A stretch of DNA of 64,000 nucleotides from Shinella granuli (lineage in GTDB: Bacteria > Pseudomonadota > Alphaproteobacteria > Rhizobiales > Rhizobiaceae): assembly GCF_004341885.1 (NCBI RefSeq), contig NZ_SLVX01000002.1:248001-312000 (forward strand), read 5' to 3'. The position numbers were made by a program, and so were the translations under genes. The notes below the pieces were generated by a model. That model had not been told where the DNA came from. It ran no database searches and was given only the letters and a program-made list of their open reading frames with translations. Shown piece after piece: positions 27,219-36,671 of the stretch. Every line of letters starts with the position of its first letter. Positions within the stretch are counted from its first letter, which is position 1.

Positions 27219-28256
27219 ATGAAGACTTACATCCGCAATACCGCCACGGCGCTCGCCCTCGTCCTCGGCGTGGCCGGCATCGGCGCGGTGCTCTACGCCT
27301 GGCAGCTCCCGCCCTTTGCCAGCGAGGTCCAGACGACGGACAACGCCTATGTGCGCGGCTACGTGACGCTGATCAGCCCGCAGCTCGCCGGCTATGTCAC
27401 CGAGGTGTCCGTGAAGGACTATGAGACGGTCAAGGCCGGCGCCGTGCTCGCCCGTCTCGACGACCGCATCTTCCGCCAGAAGGTCGAGCAGGCCAATGCC
27501 ACGCTCGCCAGCCAGAAGGCGGCGCTCGCCAATTCCGAGCAGCAGGAGAACGCTGCCAGGGCCCGCATCGGTGCCAGCGAGGCGGCGCTCGACAGCGCGA
27601 CCTATGCCAAGCGCCGGGCGGAGGAGAACTGGAACCGCATCGATGAACTGTCGAACAAGGGCATCGCCACCCAGAGCGACCGCGAGCAGAGCCGCACCAC
27701 GCTCGACCAGGCCGAGGCCGCCATCGCACAGGCGAAGGCGAATCTCGAAGTCTCCCGGCAGGATCTGCAGACGATCATCGTCGGCCGCGATTCCCTGCGT
27801 GCCGCGGTGGCGGGGGCGGAGGCCTCGGTGGAGCTTGCCAGGATCGACCTTTCCAACACTGTCATCACCGCCCCGCGCGACGGCGCGGTGGGCGAGGTGG
27901 GCGTCAAGCTCGGCCAGTATGTCGCCGCCGGCACCCAGCTCATGGCCGTCGTGCCGCACGACACCTGGGTCATCGCCAATTTCAAGGAAACGCAGCTCGC
28001 CTATATCAAGCCCGGCCAGAAGGTCGAGGTCAGCGTCGATGCGCTGAAGCACGCCACGCTGACCGGCCGTGTCGAGCGCTTCTCGCCCGCCACGGGCTCG
28101 GAGTTCAGCGTGATCAAGCCGGACAACGCCACCGGCAATTTCACGAAGGTCGCCCAGCGCGTGCCCGTGCGCATCGCCATCGACGAGGGGCAGGAACTCG
28201 CGAAGCACCTTGCGCCGGGGCTTTCGGTGGTGGTGAAGACGGTGGTGGGGGAGTAG
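27219..28256 (+). CDS. HlyD/EmrA-type membrane fusion protein
   Basis: 345 residues with one N-terminal membrane anchor (about 8-27), the biotinyl-lipoyl strand TTDNAYVRGYVTLISPQLAG, a coiled-coil hairpin (about 90-190, rich in Ala, Glu and Gln) and the beta-barrel domain with ITAPRDGAVGEVGVKLGQYV. Partner of the MFS pump; the ATG at 27219 is six bases after the pump stop. An outer-membrane channel gene is not in the window. Confidence 0.9.
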   Translation: MKTYIRNTATALALVLGVAGIGAVLYAWQLPPFASEVQTTDNAYVRGYVTLISPQLAGYVTEVSVKDYETVKAGAVLARLDDRIFRQKVEQANATLASQKAALANSEQQENAARARIGASEAALDSATYAKRRAEENWNRIDELSNKGIATQSDREQSRTTLDQAEAAIAQAKANLEVSRQDLQTIIVGRDSLRAAVAGAEASVELARIDLSNTVITAPRDGAVGEVGVKLGQYVAAGTQLMAVVPHDTWVIANFKETQLAYIKPGQKVEVSVDALKHATLTGRVERFSPATGSEFSVIKPDNATGNFTKVAQRVPVRIAIDEGQELAKHLAPGLSVVVKTVVGE

Positions 28257-28294
28257 GAAATTTCAGCGCGTACCGCCGGGCTCTGCGGCGACCG

Positions 28295-28430
28295 CCCCTC
28301 ACCCTAACCCTCTCCCCGTAAACGGGGAGAGGGGACGTGCCCCGCAAACAGTCATTGTCTGAGGAAACGGTGCGGCATATCCCTTCTCCCCGCTTGCGGG
28401 GAGAAGGTGGCCGACAGGCCGGATGAGGGG
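28295..28430. repeat. Rhizobial palindromic intergenic repeat, long form
   Basis: Starts CCCCTCACCCTAACCC and ends GGATGAGGGG. It contains two hairpins: CTCTCCCCG/CGGGGAGAG near the left end and CTTCTCCCCGC/GCGGGGAGAAG at 28383-28406. It lies between the convergent hlyD and SDR genes. Nearly the same as the copies at 49947 and 59965. Confidence 0.85.
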
Positions 28431-28443
28431 CAACTCCCTGGGA

Positions 28444-29184
28444 TCACGCCGGCAAACGATAGTCCAGCAGACGCCCCTGCCGCATGTCGAACAACTTCCC
28501 CGTCTCGGCATAATCCGGCGCGACCAGCGACAGGATGACCTTCGCCACCTCCGAGGGATGCTGCAGGGTCGAGGGGTCCTCGCCGGGAATCGCCTGGGCG
28601 CGCATGGCGGTGCGGGTGGCGCCGGGATCGAGCGCGGTGATGCGGAGCGCCGTGCGCTGCGTCTCGCCGGCCCAGGTGCGCGCGAGCGCCTCGACGGCCG
28701 CCTTGGAGGCCGAGTAGGGGCCCCAGAAGGGCTTGCACTTGTGCGCGGCGCTGGACGAGAGGATGACGGCGCGGCCGGCATCCGACTTCAAGAGCAGCGG
28801 CTCGACCGAGCGGATGAGCCGCCAGGTGGACGTGACGTTGATCGCCATCACCTTCTCGAACACCTTCGCCTCGACATGGCCGATCGGCGAGATCGTGCCG
28901 AGCACGCCGGCATTGGCGACGAGGATGTCGAGCTTGCCCCAGCGCTCGAAGATCGAGCCGCCGAGCTTGTCGATCGCCGGCATGTCGGTGAGGTCGAAGG
29001 GTACCAGCGTCGCCGAGCCGCCGGCGGCCTTGATCGCATCGTCCAGTTCTTCCAGGCCGCCGACCGTGCGGGCGCAGGCGATGACATGCGCACCGGCCTT
29101 CGCGAGTTCGAGGGCGGTGAAATAGCCGATGCCGCGCGACGCGCCGGTGACCAGCGCGAGGCGGCCTTTCAGGTCGATGCTCAT
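28444..29184 (-). CDS. Short-chain dehydrogenase/reductase
   Basis: 246 residues. Rossmann TGASRGIG (14-21), NAG motif in VANAGVLG, catalytic Ser in ILSSSAAH and YSASK (Tyr/Lys). The LDPGATRTAMR loop and absence of an Arg at the cofactor strand do not fix the cofactor; substrate unknown. It follows purF closely (11 bp), an arrangement shared by rhizobial chromosomes. Confidence 0.88.
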   Translation of the reverse strand: MSIDLKGRLALVTGASRGIGYFTALELAKAGAHVIACARTVGGLEELDDAIKAAGGSATLVPFDLTDMPAIDKLGGSIFERWGKLDILVANAGVLGTISPIGHVEAKVFEKVMAINVTSTWRLIRSVEPLLLKSDAGRAVILSSSAAHKCKPFWGPYSASKAAVEALARTWAGETQRTALRITALDPGATRTAMRAQAIPGEDPSTLQHPSEVAKVILSLVAPDYAETGKLFDMRQGRLLDYRLPA

Positions 29185-29195
29185 GATGTCTTCAA

Positions 29196-30689
29196 TTATC
29201 CGTTGCTTGCCAGAACCGAGACCTTCCGTCCCATCGTCTCGCCTTCCTTGTCAAGGAGGCGCGTCGGATAGTCGCCGGTGAAGTAGTGGTCGGTGAACTG
29301 CGGACGGGCCGGGTTACGGTCCTCGCCGCCGACGGCGCGGTAGAGCCCGTCGATGGAGAGGAATTCCAGCGAATCCGCCCCGATATACTGCGCCATCGCC
29401 TTGACGTCGTTGTACTGGTTGGCGAGCAGCTTGTCCCGGTCGGGCGTGTCGATGCCATAGAAGTCGGGATAGAAGATCATCGGGCTGGCGACGCGGACAT
29501 GCACTTCCTTCGCGCCCGCATCGCGGATCATCTGAACGATCTTCAGCGACGTCGTGCCGCGCACGATCGAATCGTCGACGAGGATGACGCGCTTTCCGTC
29601 GATCATCGCGCGGTTGGCGGAGTGCTTCAGCTTGACGCCGAAGGCGCGGATCTGCTGCGTCGGCTCGATGAAGGTGCGGCCGACATAGTGGTTGCGGATG
29701 ATGCCGTATTCGAACGGTATGCCGCTCTGCTGGGCATAGCCGAGCGCGGCGGGCGTGCCGCCGTCCGGCACCGGCACGACGACGTCGCCCTCGACCGGGT
29801 GCTCCTTGGCAAGGTTCATGCCCATGTTCTTGCGCGCGACATAGACCGAGCGGCCGCCGACGACGGAATCGGGGCGGGCGAAATAGACATATTCGAAGAG
29901 GCAGAGGCGCTCCGGCTGCGGATTGCCCGATTTCCTGGCCTCGATGGTGATGGAGCCGTCCGGCTGGATCTCGCAGACGATGATCTCGCCGTTCTCGACG
30001 TCGCGGATATATTTCGCGCCGATGATGTCGAGCGCGCAGGTTTCCGAGGCGAAGATCGGCTTGCCGTCGAGCTCGCCCATGACGAGCGGGCGGATGCCGG
30101 TGGGGTCGCGCGCGGCGATCAGCTTGGTGCGGGTGATGCCGAGCATCGAATAGCCGCCTTCCATCTGGCGGATCGCGTCGATGAAGCGGTCCGTCGTGGA
30201 GGTGTAGCGCGAGCGGGCGATGAGGTGGAGCACGACCTCCGTGTCCGAGGTCGACTGACAGATCGCGCCGCCGGCGATGATCTGCCGGCGCAGCGTCAGG
30301 CCGTTGGTGAAGTTGCCGTTATGGGCGACGGCGATGCCGCCGACCTCCAGTTCCGCAAAGAGCGGCTGCACGTTGCGCAGCGCCACTTCCCCGGTGGTGG
30401 AATAGCGGGTGTGGCCGATCGCCATGTTGCCGGGCAGCTTTGCGAGCGTCACCGGGTTCGTATAGTGGTCGCCGACGAGGCCCATATGCTTTTCCGTATG
30501 GAACTGCTTGCCGTCGAAGGAGACGATGCCGGCGGCTTCCTGGCCGCGATGCTGCAGCGCGTGCAGGCCGAGCGCCGTCAGTGTTGCGGCTTCCGGATGG
30601 CCGAGAATGCCGAAGACGCCGCATTCTTCGTGAAGCGTATCGCCGTCGAGATCGTCGTCGTGGCGGCCGGGGAACTGGAAGTCGCTCAT
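29196..30689 (-). CDS. purF: Amidophosphoribosyltransferase
   Basis: First committed step of purine synthesis: PRPP plus glutamine to phosphoribosylamine. 497 residues. A 22-residue propeptide precedes Cys23 (ECGVFGILG), which becomes the N-terminal nucleophile of the glutaminase domain. The PRPP-binding loop VILVDDSIVRGTTS is intact. Four cysteines that may bind an Fe-S cluster are not obvious in full. The ATG at 30687-30689 gives the short propeptide; longer frames run into the upstream gap. Confidence 0.95.
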   Translation of the reverse strand: MSDFQFPGRHDDDLDGDTLHEECGVFGILGHPEAATLTALGLHALQHRGQEAAGIVSFDGKQFHTEKHMGLVGDHYTNPVTLAKLPGNMAIGHTRYSTTGEVALRNVQPLFAELEVGGIAVAHNGNFTNGLTLRRQIIAGGAICQSTSDTEVVLHLIARSRYTSTTDRFIDAIRQMEGGYSMLGITRTKLIAARDPTGIRPLVMGELDGKPIFASETCALDIIGAKYIRDVENGEIIVCEIQPDGSITIEARKSGNPQPERLCLFEYVYFARPDSVVGGRSVYVARKNMGMNLAKEHPVEGDVVVPVPDGGTPAALGYAQQSGIPFEYGIIRNHYVGRTFIEPTQQIRAFGVKLKHSANRAMIDGKRVILVDDSIVRGTTSLKIVQMIRDAGAKEVHVRVASPMIFYPDFYGIDTPDRDKLLANQYNDVKAMAQYIGADSLEFLSIDGLYRAVGGEDRNPARPQFTDHYFTGDYPTRLLDKEGETMGRKVSVLASNG

Positions 30690-30823
30690 TGCTGCAAGCC
30701 TTTGCTCGGGACCGTAAGAGGTTGCACGGGGTTCTGGGTCGTTCGGCAAGGCCCATATGGGTATTGCCGAAAGCATTTGCCACCGAGGCCCGGAAGCGTC
30801 AGTGGCTGATGTTCTATCCTACC

Positions 30824-30873
30824 AAAAAATCGGGGAGCCTGCCTTCGCCATTTCTCGCGAGTGTCGGCTCCCC
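30824..30873 (-). terminator. Terminator of cvpA
   Basis: On the minus strand GGGGAGCC (30873-30866) pairs with GGCTCCCC (30839-30832) across a 26-base loop and is followed by GATTTTTTGG. The loop contains a CTCGCGAG palindrome. Confidence 0.7.
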
Positions 30874-30880
30874 CTGTCGA

Positions 30881-31489
30881 TTATCCGTTCGTGGCGGGCG
30901 TATCTTCGGCGGGCGCCTGGTTCGTGCCGCCGGCGGCGCCGTCCGGGTCCTCCGTGCCGCCTTCGCCTTCGGCCGGCTTGCCGCGTAGGCGGTCGAGGAT
31001 CGTCGCGTCGGCATCCTCCGGCAGGAGCGCCACGAGGCGCGAGCCGAGATTGTCGAGCAGCGGCTTGGTCTTTGCCGTGGTGACCCAGGACGGCTGCTGC
31101 TGCGGGGCGACCAGCCAGTTGAAGAACAGCATGGCGACGACGACGAGCAGGATGCCGCGGGCCGCGCCGAACAGGAAGCCGAGCGTGCGGTCGAGCGCGC
31201 CGATGCGGCTGTCGATGATGAAATCGGCAATGCGCATGGTGATGAAGGAGATCACGATGAGCGCGACGAGGAAGACGGCGGCGGCGGAGCCGACCATGGC
31301 GACCGTGTCGCTCGTCGTATAGTCCTTCGCATAGGGCAGGAGGACCGGATAGAGGAAATAGGCGGCTGCCGCGGCACCCACCCAGCTTGCGACGGAGAGC
31401 ACTTCGCGCGAAAAACCGCGCACCATCGCCAATACGGCGGAGAACAGCGCGACGCCGATGACGATACCGTCGAGAATTGTGATGGGCAT
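30881..31489 (-). CDS. cvpA: CvpA-family membrane protein
   Basis: 202 residues with four membrane helices (about 5-25, 30-50, 62-88, 105-125) and the RGFSREVL and DRTLGFLFGAARG motifs of CvpA. Required for colicin V export in E. coli and implicated in envelope robustness; its molecular role is unknown. The C-terminal 45 residues are acidic, Gly/Pro-rich and probably disordered. Upstream of purF as in many proteobacteria. Confidence 0.9.
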   Translation of the reverse strand: MPITILDGIVIGVALFSAVLAMVRGFSREVLSVASWVGAAAAAYFLYPVLLPYAKDYTTSDTVAMVGSAAAVFLVALIVISFITMRIADFIIDSRIGALDRTLGFLFGAARGILLVVVAMLFFNWLVAPQQQPSWVTTAKTKPLLDNLGSRLVALLPEDADATILDRLRGKPAEGEGGTEDPDGAAGGTNQAPAEDTPATNG

Positions 31490-31632
31490 GTTCGTCCTAC
31501 TCCAAACCCGAAATGTCGCCGGGCCCCGCACCGTTCAAGCGGGGCACCTTAGCGGAAGGCGTCTTCGCCGTCTCAGTTCGGCACGCCGGCAGCCGATGTT
31601 TCCCACAGGCCATTGCCGTCTGCCGGAGGGCG

Positions 31633-33036
31633 TCAAACGTCCTCGTCTTCCCGCTTCAGGGCGCTCTTCGAACCGGCAATGCGCGCCACCAGATCCGGCA
31701 GGCTGTCGATCTCGCTCCAGCGGCCGCCATTGCCCTTGGGCAGATCGGCGGAACCGGCGGGCAGGACGGCCTGCGAAAAACCCAGCTTTTCCGCCTCCTT
31801 GAGGCGCTGGGCGGTGTGCGCCACCGGGCGAATGGCGCCCGACAGGCTGACTTCGCCGAAATAGACGCAATCGGCCGGAAGGGCAAGACCGGCAAGCGAG
31901 GAAACCAGCGCGGAGGCGACCGCAAGGTCCGCCGCCGGTTCCGTGATGCGATAACCGCCCGCCACGTTGAGGTAAACGTCGTGTTGCCCGAGGCGGACGC
32001 CGCAATGGGCCTCCAGCACCGCGAGGATCATCGAGAGCCGCGCCGAATCCCAGCCGACGACCGCCCGGCGCGGCGTTCCGAGCGAGGTGGGGGCGACGAG
32101 CGCCTGCACCTCGACCAGCACCGGCCGCGTGCCCTCCATGCCGGCGAAGACCGCCGCGCCCGGCGATTTCGCATTGCGCTCGCCGAGGAAGAGTTCGGAG
32201 GGGTTGGAGACCTCGCGCAAACCCTTGTCGGACATTTCGAAGACGCCGATCTCGTCCGTGGGGCCAAAGCGGTTCTTGACCGTGCGCAGGATGCGGTAGT
32301 GGTGGCCGCGGTCGCCCTCGAAATAGAGCACGGCATCGACCATGTGCTCGACGACGCGCGGGCCGGCGATCTGGCCTTCCTTGGTGACATGGCCAACGAG
32401 CACCATGGCGGCGCCCGTCTGCTTGGCGAAGCGGATCATCGCCTGCACGCCGGTGCGCACCTGCGTCACGGTGCCGGGCGCGGCCTCGGCGGTGTCGCTC
32501 CAGAGCGTCTGGATCGAATCGATGATGACGAGGTCCGGCCGCTTGCCTTCCCCGACGGTGGCCAAGATATCCTCGACATTGGTCTCGGCGGCGAGCAGCA
32601 CGTCGGTCTCGGCCGCCTGCAGGCGCTGGGCGCGCAGGCGCACCTGCGCCACCGCCTCTTCGCCCGAGACATAGATGATGCGGTGGCCGCGGCGGGAGAG
32701 GGCGGCGGCGGCCTGCATCAGGAGGGTGGACTTGCCGATGCCGGGATCGCCGCCGATCAGCACCGCCGAGCCGCGCACGAAGCCGCCGCCGGTCGCACGG
32801 TCGAGTTCGCCGATGCCGGTGTGGATGCGCGGGGCTTCCTCGATCTCGCCCGACAGGGCGGTCAGCGCGACCGGCCGGCCCTTCTTCGGCACCTTGCCGG
32901 GCCCGGAGCCGATGCCGCCCATCGGGTCTTCCTCGACGACGGTGTTCCATTCGCCGCAGCCCTCGCATTTCCCGACCCAGCGGGAATGCGCGGTGCCGCA
33001 GTTCTGGCAGACGAATTGGGTGCGGGCTTTCGCCAT
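31633..33036 (-). CDS. radA: DNA repair ATPase RadA
   Basis: 467 residues, RecA-related branch-migration helicase. A C4 zinc finger (Cys10, Cys13, Cys24, Cys27), Walker A GGDPGIGKST (95-104), the RadA-specific KNRFG motif (about residue 265) and a C-terminal Lon-protease-like domain (AGGYRITEPAADLAVASALVSS) are all present. Promotes recombination intermediates. Lies between alr and cvpA. Confidence 0.95.
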   Translation of the reverse strand: MAKARTQFVCQNCGTAHSRWVGKCEGCGEWNTVVEEDPMGGIGSGPGKVPKKGRPVALTALSGEIEEAPRIHTGIGELDRATGGGFVRGSAVLIGGDPGIGKSTLLMQAAAALSRRGHRIIYVSGEEAVAQVRLRAQRLQAAETDVLLAAETNVEDILATVGEGKRPDLVIIDSIQTLWSDTAEAAPGTVTQVRTGVQAMIRFAKQTGAAMVLVGHVTKEGQIAGPRVVEHMVDAVLYFEGDRGHHYRILRTVKNRFGPTDEIGVFEMSDKGLREVSNPSELFLGERNAKSPGAAVFAGMEGTRPVLVEVQALVAPTSLGTPRRAVVGWDSARLSMILAVLEAHCGVRLGQHDVYLNVAGGYRITEPAADLAVASALVSSLAGLALPADCVYFGEVSLSGAIRPVAHTAQRLKEAEKLGFSQAVLPAGSADLPKGNGGRWSEIDSLPDLVARIAGSKSALKREDEDV

Positions 33037-33094
33037 CGGGTCTCGCTTTCCGGGAATCGCTCCGCAAGCCCTTAGCACAAAACAGGAACGTGTC

Positions 33095-34264
33095 CTATTT
33101 TTTCACCGCCTCGTAGCGCCGTTCGTAGCGGCTGCCGAGGCTGGTCAGGAGTTCGTAGTCGATCGTGCCGCCGGCGCGGGCCACGTCCTCGATGGGCATG
33201 CTGCGGCCGAAGAGCTCGATGAAGTCGCCGGCCCGGACGCTGCCCTCCGGCAGGTCCGTCACGTCGAAATGCGTGAGGTCCATGGTGACGCGGCCGATCA
33301 GCGGCACGGTGCGGCCGTGCAGCACGCCGCTGGCGCCCGGGATGTTCGTCTTGCGCAGCGGCACGCCGGAGCCGGAGAGGGCGCGCATGTAGCCGTCCGC
33401 ATAGCCGACCGCGGCGACGGCGATGCGCGTGCCGCGGGAGAAGACGGTGGTGGCGCCGTAGCTGACGCTTTCGCCGGCCTTCGCCTCGCGCACCTGCAGG
33501 ATGCGCGCCTCGGCGGTGACGACGGGTTTCATCGGGTTCGGCACGTCATTGACGGCCGCCCCGCCATAGAGCGAAATGCCGGGGCGGGTGAGGGTGAAGT
33601 GATAGTCCTCGCCGAGGAAGATGCCGGCCGAATTGGCGAGCGTCGCATCGATGCCGTCGAAGGCGTCGACGGCGGTGCGGAAACGCTGGAGTTGCTGGCG
33701 GTTCAGCGGGTGGCTCGGGTCATCCGCGCAGGCGAGGTGGCTGAGCAGCATGATCGGCGAAAAGCTCGCCGGCCGCGCCACGTCGCCGGCAAGCGCCAGT
33801 GCATCCTCGACGCGCAGGCCGAGCCGGCTCATGCCGGTGTCGACATGCAGCACGCAGGGGTGGTCGCGCCCGTCGGAAACGGCGGCCATGAAGACGGCGA
33901 GCTGCTCCTCCGAGGCGATGACGGGCACGAGGTCGAATTCGAAGAACAGCCGCTCGGAGCCGGCCCACATGCCCGACAGCACGTAGATCCGGACATCCGG
34001 CAGCGTTGCGCGCAACGCCGCGCCTTCCGCGGGCGTCGCGACGAAGAAATCGCGCGCGCCCGCCAGGTGAAAGGTCCTTGCCGCCGGCTCCAGCCCGATG
34101 CCGTAGGCGTCCGCCTTGAGCACCGCGGCGGTGCGGGCGGCGCCCGAGCGCCGCGCCATGGCGCGCCAGTTGTCGGCAAGGGCCGAAAGGTCGATCGTCA
34201 GGCGGGCATGGTCCTCGCCGGCGACGGGCAGGGTGGAACGGGCGTGCGTGTGGTGCGTGCTCAT
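33095..34264 (-). CDS. alr: Alanine racemase
   Basis: 389-residue PLP enzyme giving D-alanine for peptidoglycan. PLP lysine is Lys50 in VLKADAYGIG; the second catalytic residue is the Tyr in SVSYGATTVF (around 278). LHVDTGMSRLG and RPGISLYGG are further landmarks. ATG 34262-34264 is used; further upstream codons overlap the divergent gene promoter. Transcribed after dnaB with a divergent small gene in between. Confidence 0.94.
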   Translation of the reverse strand: MSTHHTHARSTLPVAGEDHARLTIDLSALADNWRAMARRSGAARTAAVLKADAYGIGLEPAARTFHLAGARDFFVATPAEGAALRATLPDVRIYVLSGMWAGSERLFFEFDLVPVIASEEQLAVFMAAVSDGRDHPCVLHVDTGMSRLGLRVEDALALAGDVARPASFSPIMLLSHLACADDPSHPLNRQQLQRFRTAVDAFDGIDATLANSAGIFLGEDYHFTLTRPGISLYGGAAVNDVPNPMKPVVTAEARILQVREAKAGESVSYGATTVFSRGTRIAVAAVGYADGYMRALSGSGVPLRKTNIPGASGVLHGRTVPLIGRVTMDLTHFDVTDLPEGSVRAGDFIELFGRSMPIEDVARAGGTIDYELLTSLGSRYERRYEAVKK

Positions 34265-34368
34265 GGCTCCTGAGATACAGCCTGTGGACCATGGCGGCAA
34301 TACGGCCGTCCGCTGCATTGCCGCCGGGAGGAGCGGCCTCTATGGTGCCGCCGCGAAAGGGAGAGACG

Positions 34369-34968
34369 ATGCGGGCAGGGATGAGAACGGCCGTGGGGGC
34401 GATGGCCCTCGTCCTTGCGGGCAAGGCCCCGGCCGCGGAAAGCGTGCCGACGGACGCGGCCATGCGCGAGGCGCATGCGGTGCTGCTCGGCCTTGCCCAG
34501 GACGGCGCGGCGCCGGTGCGCGAGGCGGGCGCGGACATCTACTATTCCATCGTCGACAATCCCGATGCGCCGCGGCTGGTGACACGGCTGGAAGTCTCCG
34601 GCGCGCCCTGCCGCGCCCGCACCACCTCGGCCCTGCAGTTCCCGGGAAAATGGGCGACGCTGACGCTCGGCCTCGTCGATCTCGGCCGCGTGACGACGGT
34701 CACCGCCTATGCCTCCATCGACGACATGATCGCGGAGACAAGGCCCGTTTCGCTCGCCTCACCTGACGTGGAGCAGATCGTGCTGACGGGCGAGGGGCTC
34801 TATTGTTCGAGCCACATGTCGCTCTCGGGTCAAAGCAGCGCCTCGGAGGATACCTGTTCGGACAGGCTGGACCTGCCGATGATGGACGAGGAGCAGAGGG
34901 CGCGCGGCCGCCGCGTCCTCGCCATCGTGGCCGACATCTGCAAGGCGCCGGCCTTCGGCAAGAAGTGA
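34369..34968 (+). CDS. Exported hypothetical protein
   Basis: 199 residues with an apparent signal peptide (MRAGMRTAVGAMALVLAGKAPAAES, first 23 residues). Cysteines in APCRAR, LYCSSH, DTCSDR and ADICKA suggest two disulfides. No known domain recognised. The ATG at 34369 follows AAAGGGAGAG; frames starting at 34291 lack a signal sequence. It is the only rightward gene between dnaB and alr and converges with dnaB 16 bp away. Confidence 0.65.
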   Translation: MRAGMRTAVGAMALVLAGKAPAAESVPTDAAMREAHAVLLGLAQDGAAPVREAGADIYYSIVDNPDAPRLVTRLEVSGAPCRARTTSALQFPGKWATLTLGLVDLGRVTTVTAYASIDDMIAETRPVSLASPDVEQIVLTGEGLYCSSHMSLSGQSSASEDTCSDRLDLPMMDEEQRARGRRVLAIVADICKAPAFGKK

Positions 34969-34984
34969 GGCCGCAAGGGCGGCC

Positions 34985-36484
34985 TCAGTGGTCGTACTGG
35001 CTGAAGGACGGGTCGGCGAGGTCGGTGAAGCGGGTATATTCCGACTGGAAGGCGAGCTTCACCGTGCCCGTGGGCCCGTGACGCTGCTTGGCGATGATCA
35101 CGTCCGCCGTGCCCTTCACCTTCTCGAACTGCATCTTCCATTCTTCGTATTTCGGGTCGAATTCGTCGCGCGGTTCGAGGTTCTTCACGTAATATTCCTC
35201 GCGGAACACGAAGAGCACGACGTCGGCGTCCTGCTCGATCGAGCCCGATTCGCGAAGGTCTGACAGTTGCGGGCGCTTGTCCTCGCGGCTTTCCACCTGA
35301 CGGGAAAGCTGGGAGAGCGCGATGATCGGCACGTTCAGTTCCTTGCCGAGCGCCTTGAGGCCCGTCGTGATCTGGGTGATCTCCTGCACGCGGTTGTCGC
35401 TCGACTTGCCCGAGCCGGTCATGAGCTGGATATAGTCCACCACGAGGCAATCGAGGCCGCGTTGGCGCTTCAAGCGCCGCGCGCGGGCGGAGAGCTGGGC
35501 GATGGAGATGCCGCCGGTCTGGTCGATATAGAGCGGGACCTTCTGCATCATTTGGCTGCAGGCGACGAGCTTTTCGAAATCGGCCTCGGAAATGTCGCCG
35601 CGGCGGATCTTCGACGAGGAGACTTCCGTCTGCTCGGAGATGATACGGGTGGCGAGCTGTTCGGAGGACATTTCGAGCGAGTAGAAGCCGACGACGCCGC
35701 CGTTCTTCGCCTTGAACGAGCCGTCCGCCTGGACTTCCGGCTCATAGGCGGCGGCGATGTTGTAGGCGATGTTGGTCGCGAGCGAGGTCTTGCCCATGCC
35801 GGGACGGCCGGCGAGCACGATCAGGTCGGAGCGCTGCAGGCCGCCCATGCGGGCGTCGAGCGAATGGATGCCGGTGGAGATGCCCGACAGCGAGCCGTCG
35901 CGCTCGAAGGCGGCGCCCGCCATGTCGATCGCCAGTGCGACGGCATCGTTGAAAGACTGGAAGCCGCCGTCGTAGCGGCCCGTCTCGGCCAGCTCGAACA
36001 GGCGCCGTTCGGCATCCTCGATCTGGGTCTGCGGCGGCATGTCGAGCGGCGCGTCATAGGCGATGTTGACCATGTCCTCGCCGATATTGATCAGCGAGCG
36101 GCGGAGCGCCAGGTCGTAGATCGCCCGGCCGTAGTCCTCCGCGTTGATGATCGTTACCGCTTCGGCGGCAAGGCGCGCGAGATATTGCGGGATCGTGAGG
36201 TCCCCCACCTTGCCGTCGGCCGGCAGGTGCGTCTTCAGCGTGATCGTCGTCGCGATCTTGCCCATGCGGATCGTGTCGCCGGCAAGCTCGTAGATCTTGC
36301 GGTGCAGCGGCTCGTTGAAGTGCATGGGCTTCAGGAAGTCCGAGACGCGGTAGTAGGCATCGTTGTTGACGAGGATCGCGCCGAGCAGCGCCTGTTCGGC
36401 CTCGATGTTGTTCGGTGCCTCGCGATGATGCAGCTCCGCATTGTCGCGGCCGGCCTGGTTGAGCTTGCGCACGGCGTCGTTCAT
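34985..36484 (-). CDS. dnaB: Replicative DNA helicase
   Basis: 499 residues. N-terminal dimerisation domain (NNIEAEQALLGAIL), then a RecA-type motor with Walker A GRPGMGKTS (226-234), Walker B CLVVDYIQLM, and the DLRESGSIEQDADVV arginine-finger region. Unwinds DNA at the fork. ATG at 36482-36484 is preceded by GGGGAGA ten bases upstream; a second in-frame ATG at 36500-36502 is weaker. Confidence 0.96.
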   Translation of the reverse strand: MNDAVRKLNQAGRDNAELHHREAPNNIEAEQALLGAILVNNDAYYRVSDFLKPMHFNEPLHRKIYELAGDTIRMGKIATTITLKTHLPADGKVGDLTIPQYLARLAAEAVTIINAEDYGRAIYDLALRRSLINIGEDMVNIAYDAPLDMPPQTQIEDAERRLFELAETGRYDGGFQSFNDAVALAIDMAGAAFERDGSLSGISTGIHSLDARMGGLQRSDLIVLAGRPGMGKTSLATNIAYNIAAAYEPEVQADGSFKAKNGGVVGFYSLEMSSEQLATRIISEQTEVSSSKIRRGDISEADFEKLVACSQMMQKVPLYIDQTGGISIAQLSARARRLKRQRGLDCLVVDYIQLMTGSGKSSDNRVQEITQITTGLKALGKELNVPIIALSQLSRQVESREDKRPQLSDLRESGSIEQDADVVLFVFREEYYVKNLEPRDEFDPKYEEWKMQFEKVKGTADVIIAKQRHGPTGTVKLAFQSEYTRFTDLADPSFSQYDH

Positions 36485-36616
36485 CGTCCCGAATCTCCCC
36501 ATCCCTGTTTGCGAAGGCCGCTGGTTTGGTTGCTTTGCCGCCGGGGGTCAAGCGGTTCCGACTCGCCCCGTCCATTAAGCCCGGTCTTAGACTTTTCCAC
36601 AGGCGGCAGGAACACA

Positions 36617-36642
36617 GCAAGCCCGGATTGCGCCGGGCCTGC
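36617..36642 (-). terminator. Terminator candidate after cfa
   Basis: GCAGGCCCGG pairs with CCGGGCTTGC on the minus strand (one G-U pair, 6-base loop), followed by TGTGTTCC. It separates cfa from the dnaB promoter region. Confidence 0.55.
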
Positions 36643-36671
36643 TGTCTTTCGGTTGACTTCGCTCCCGAATC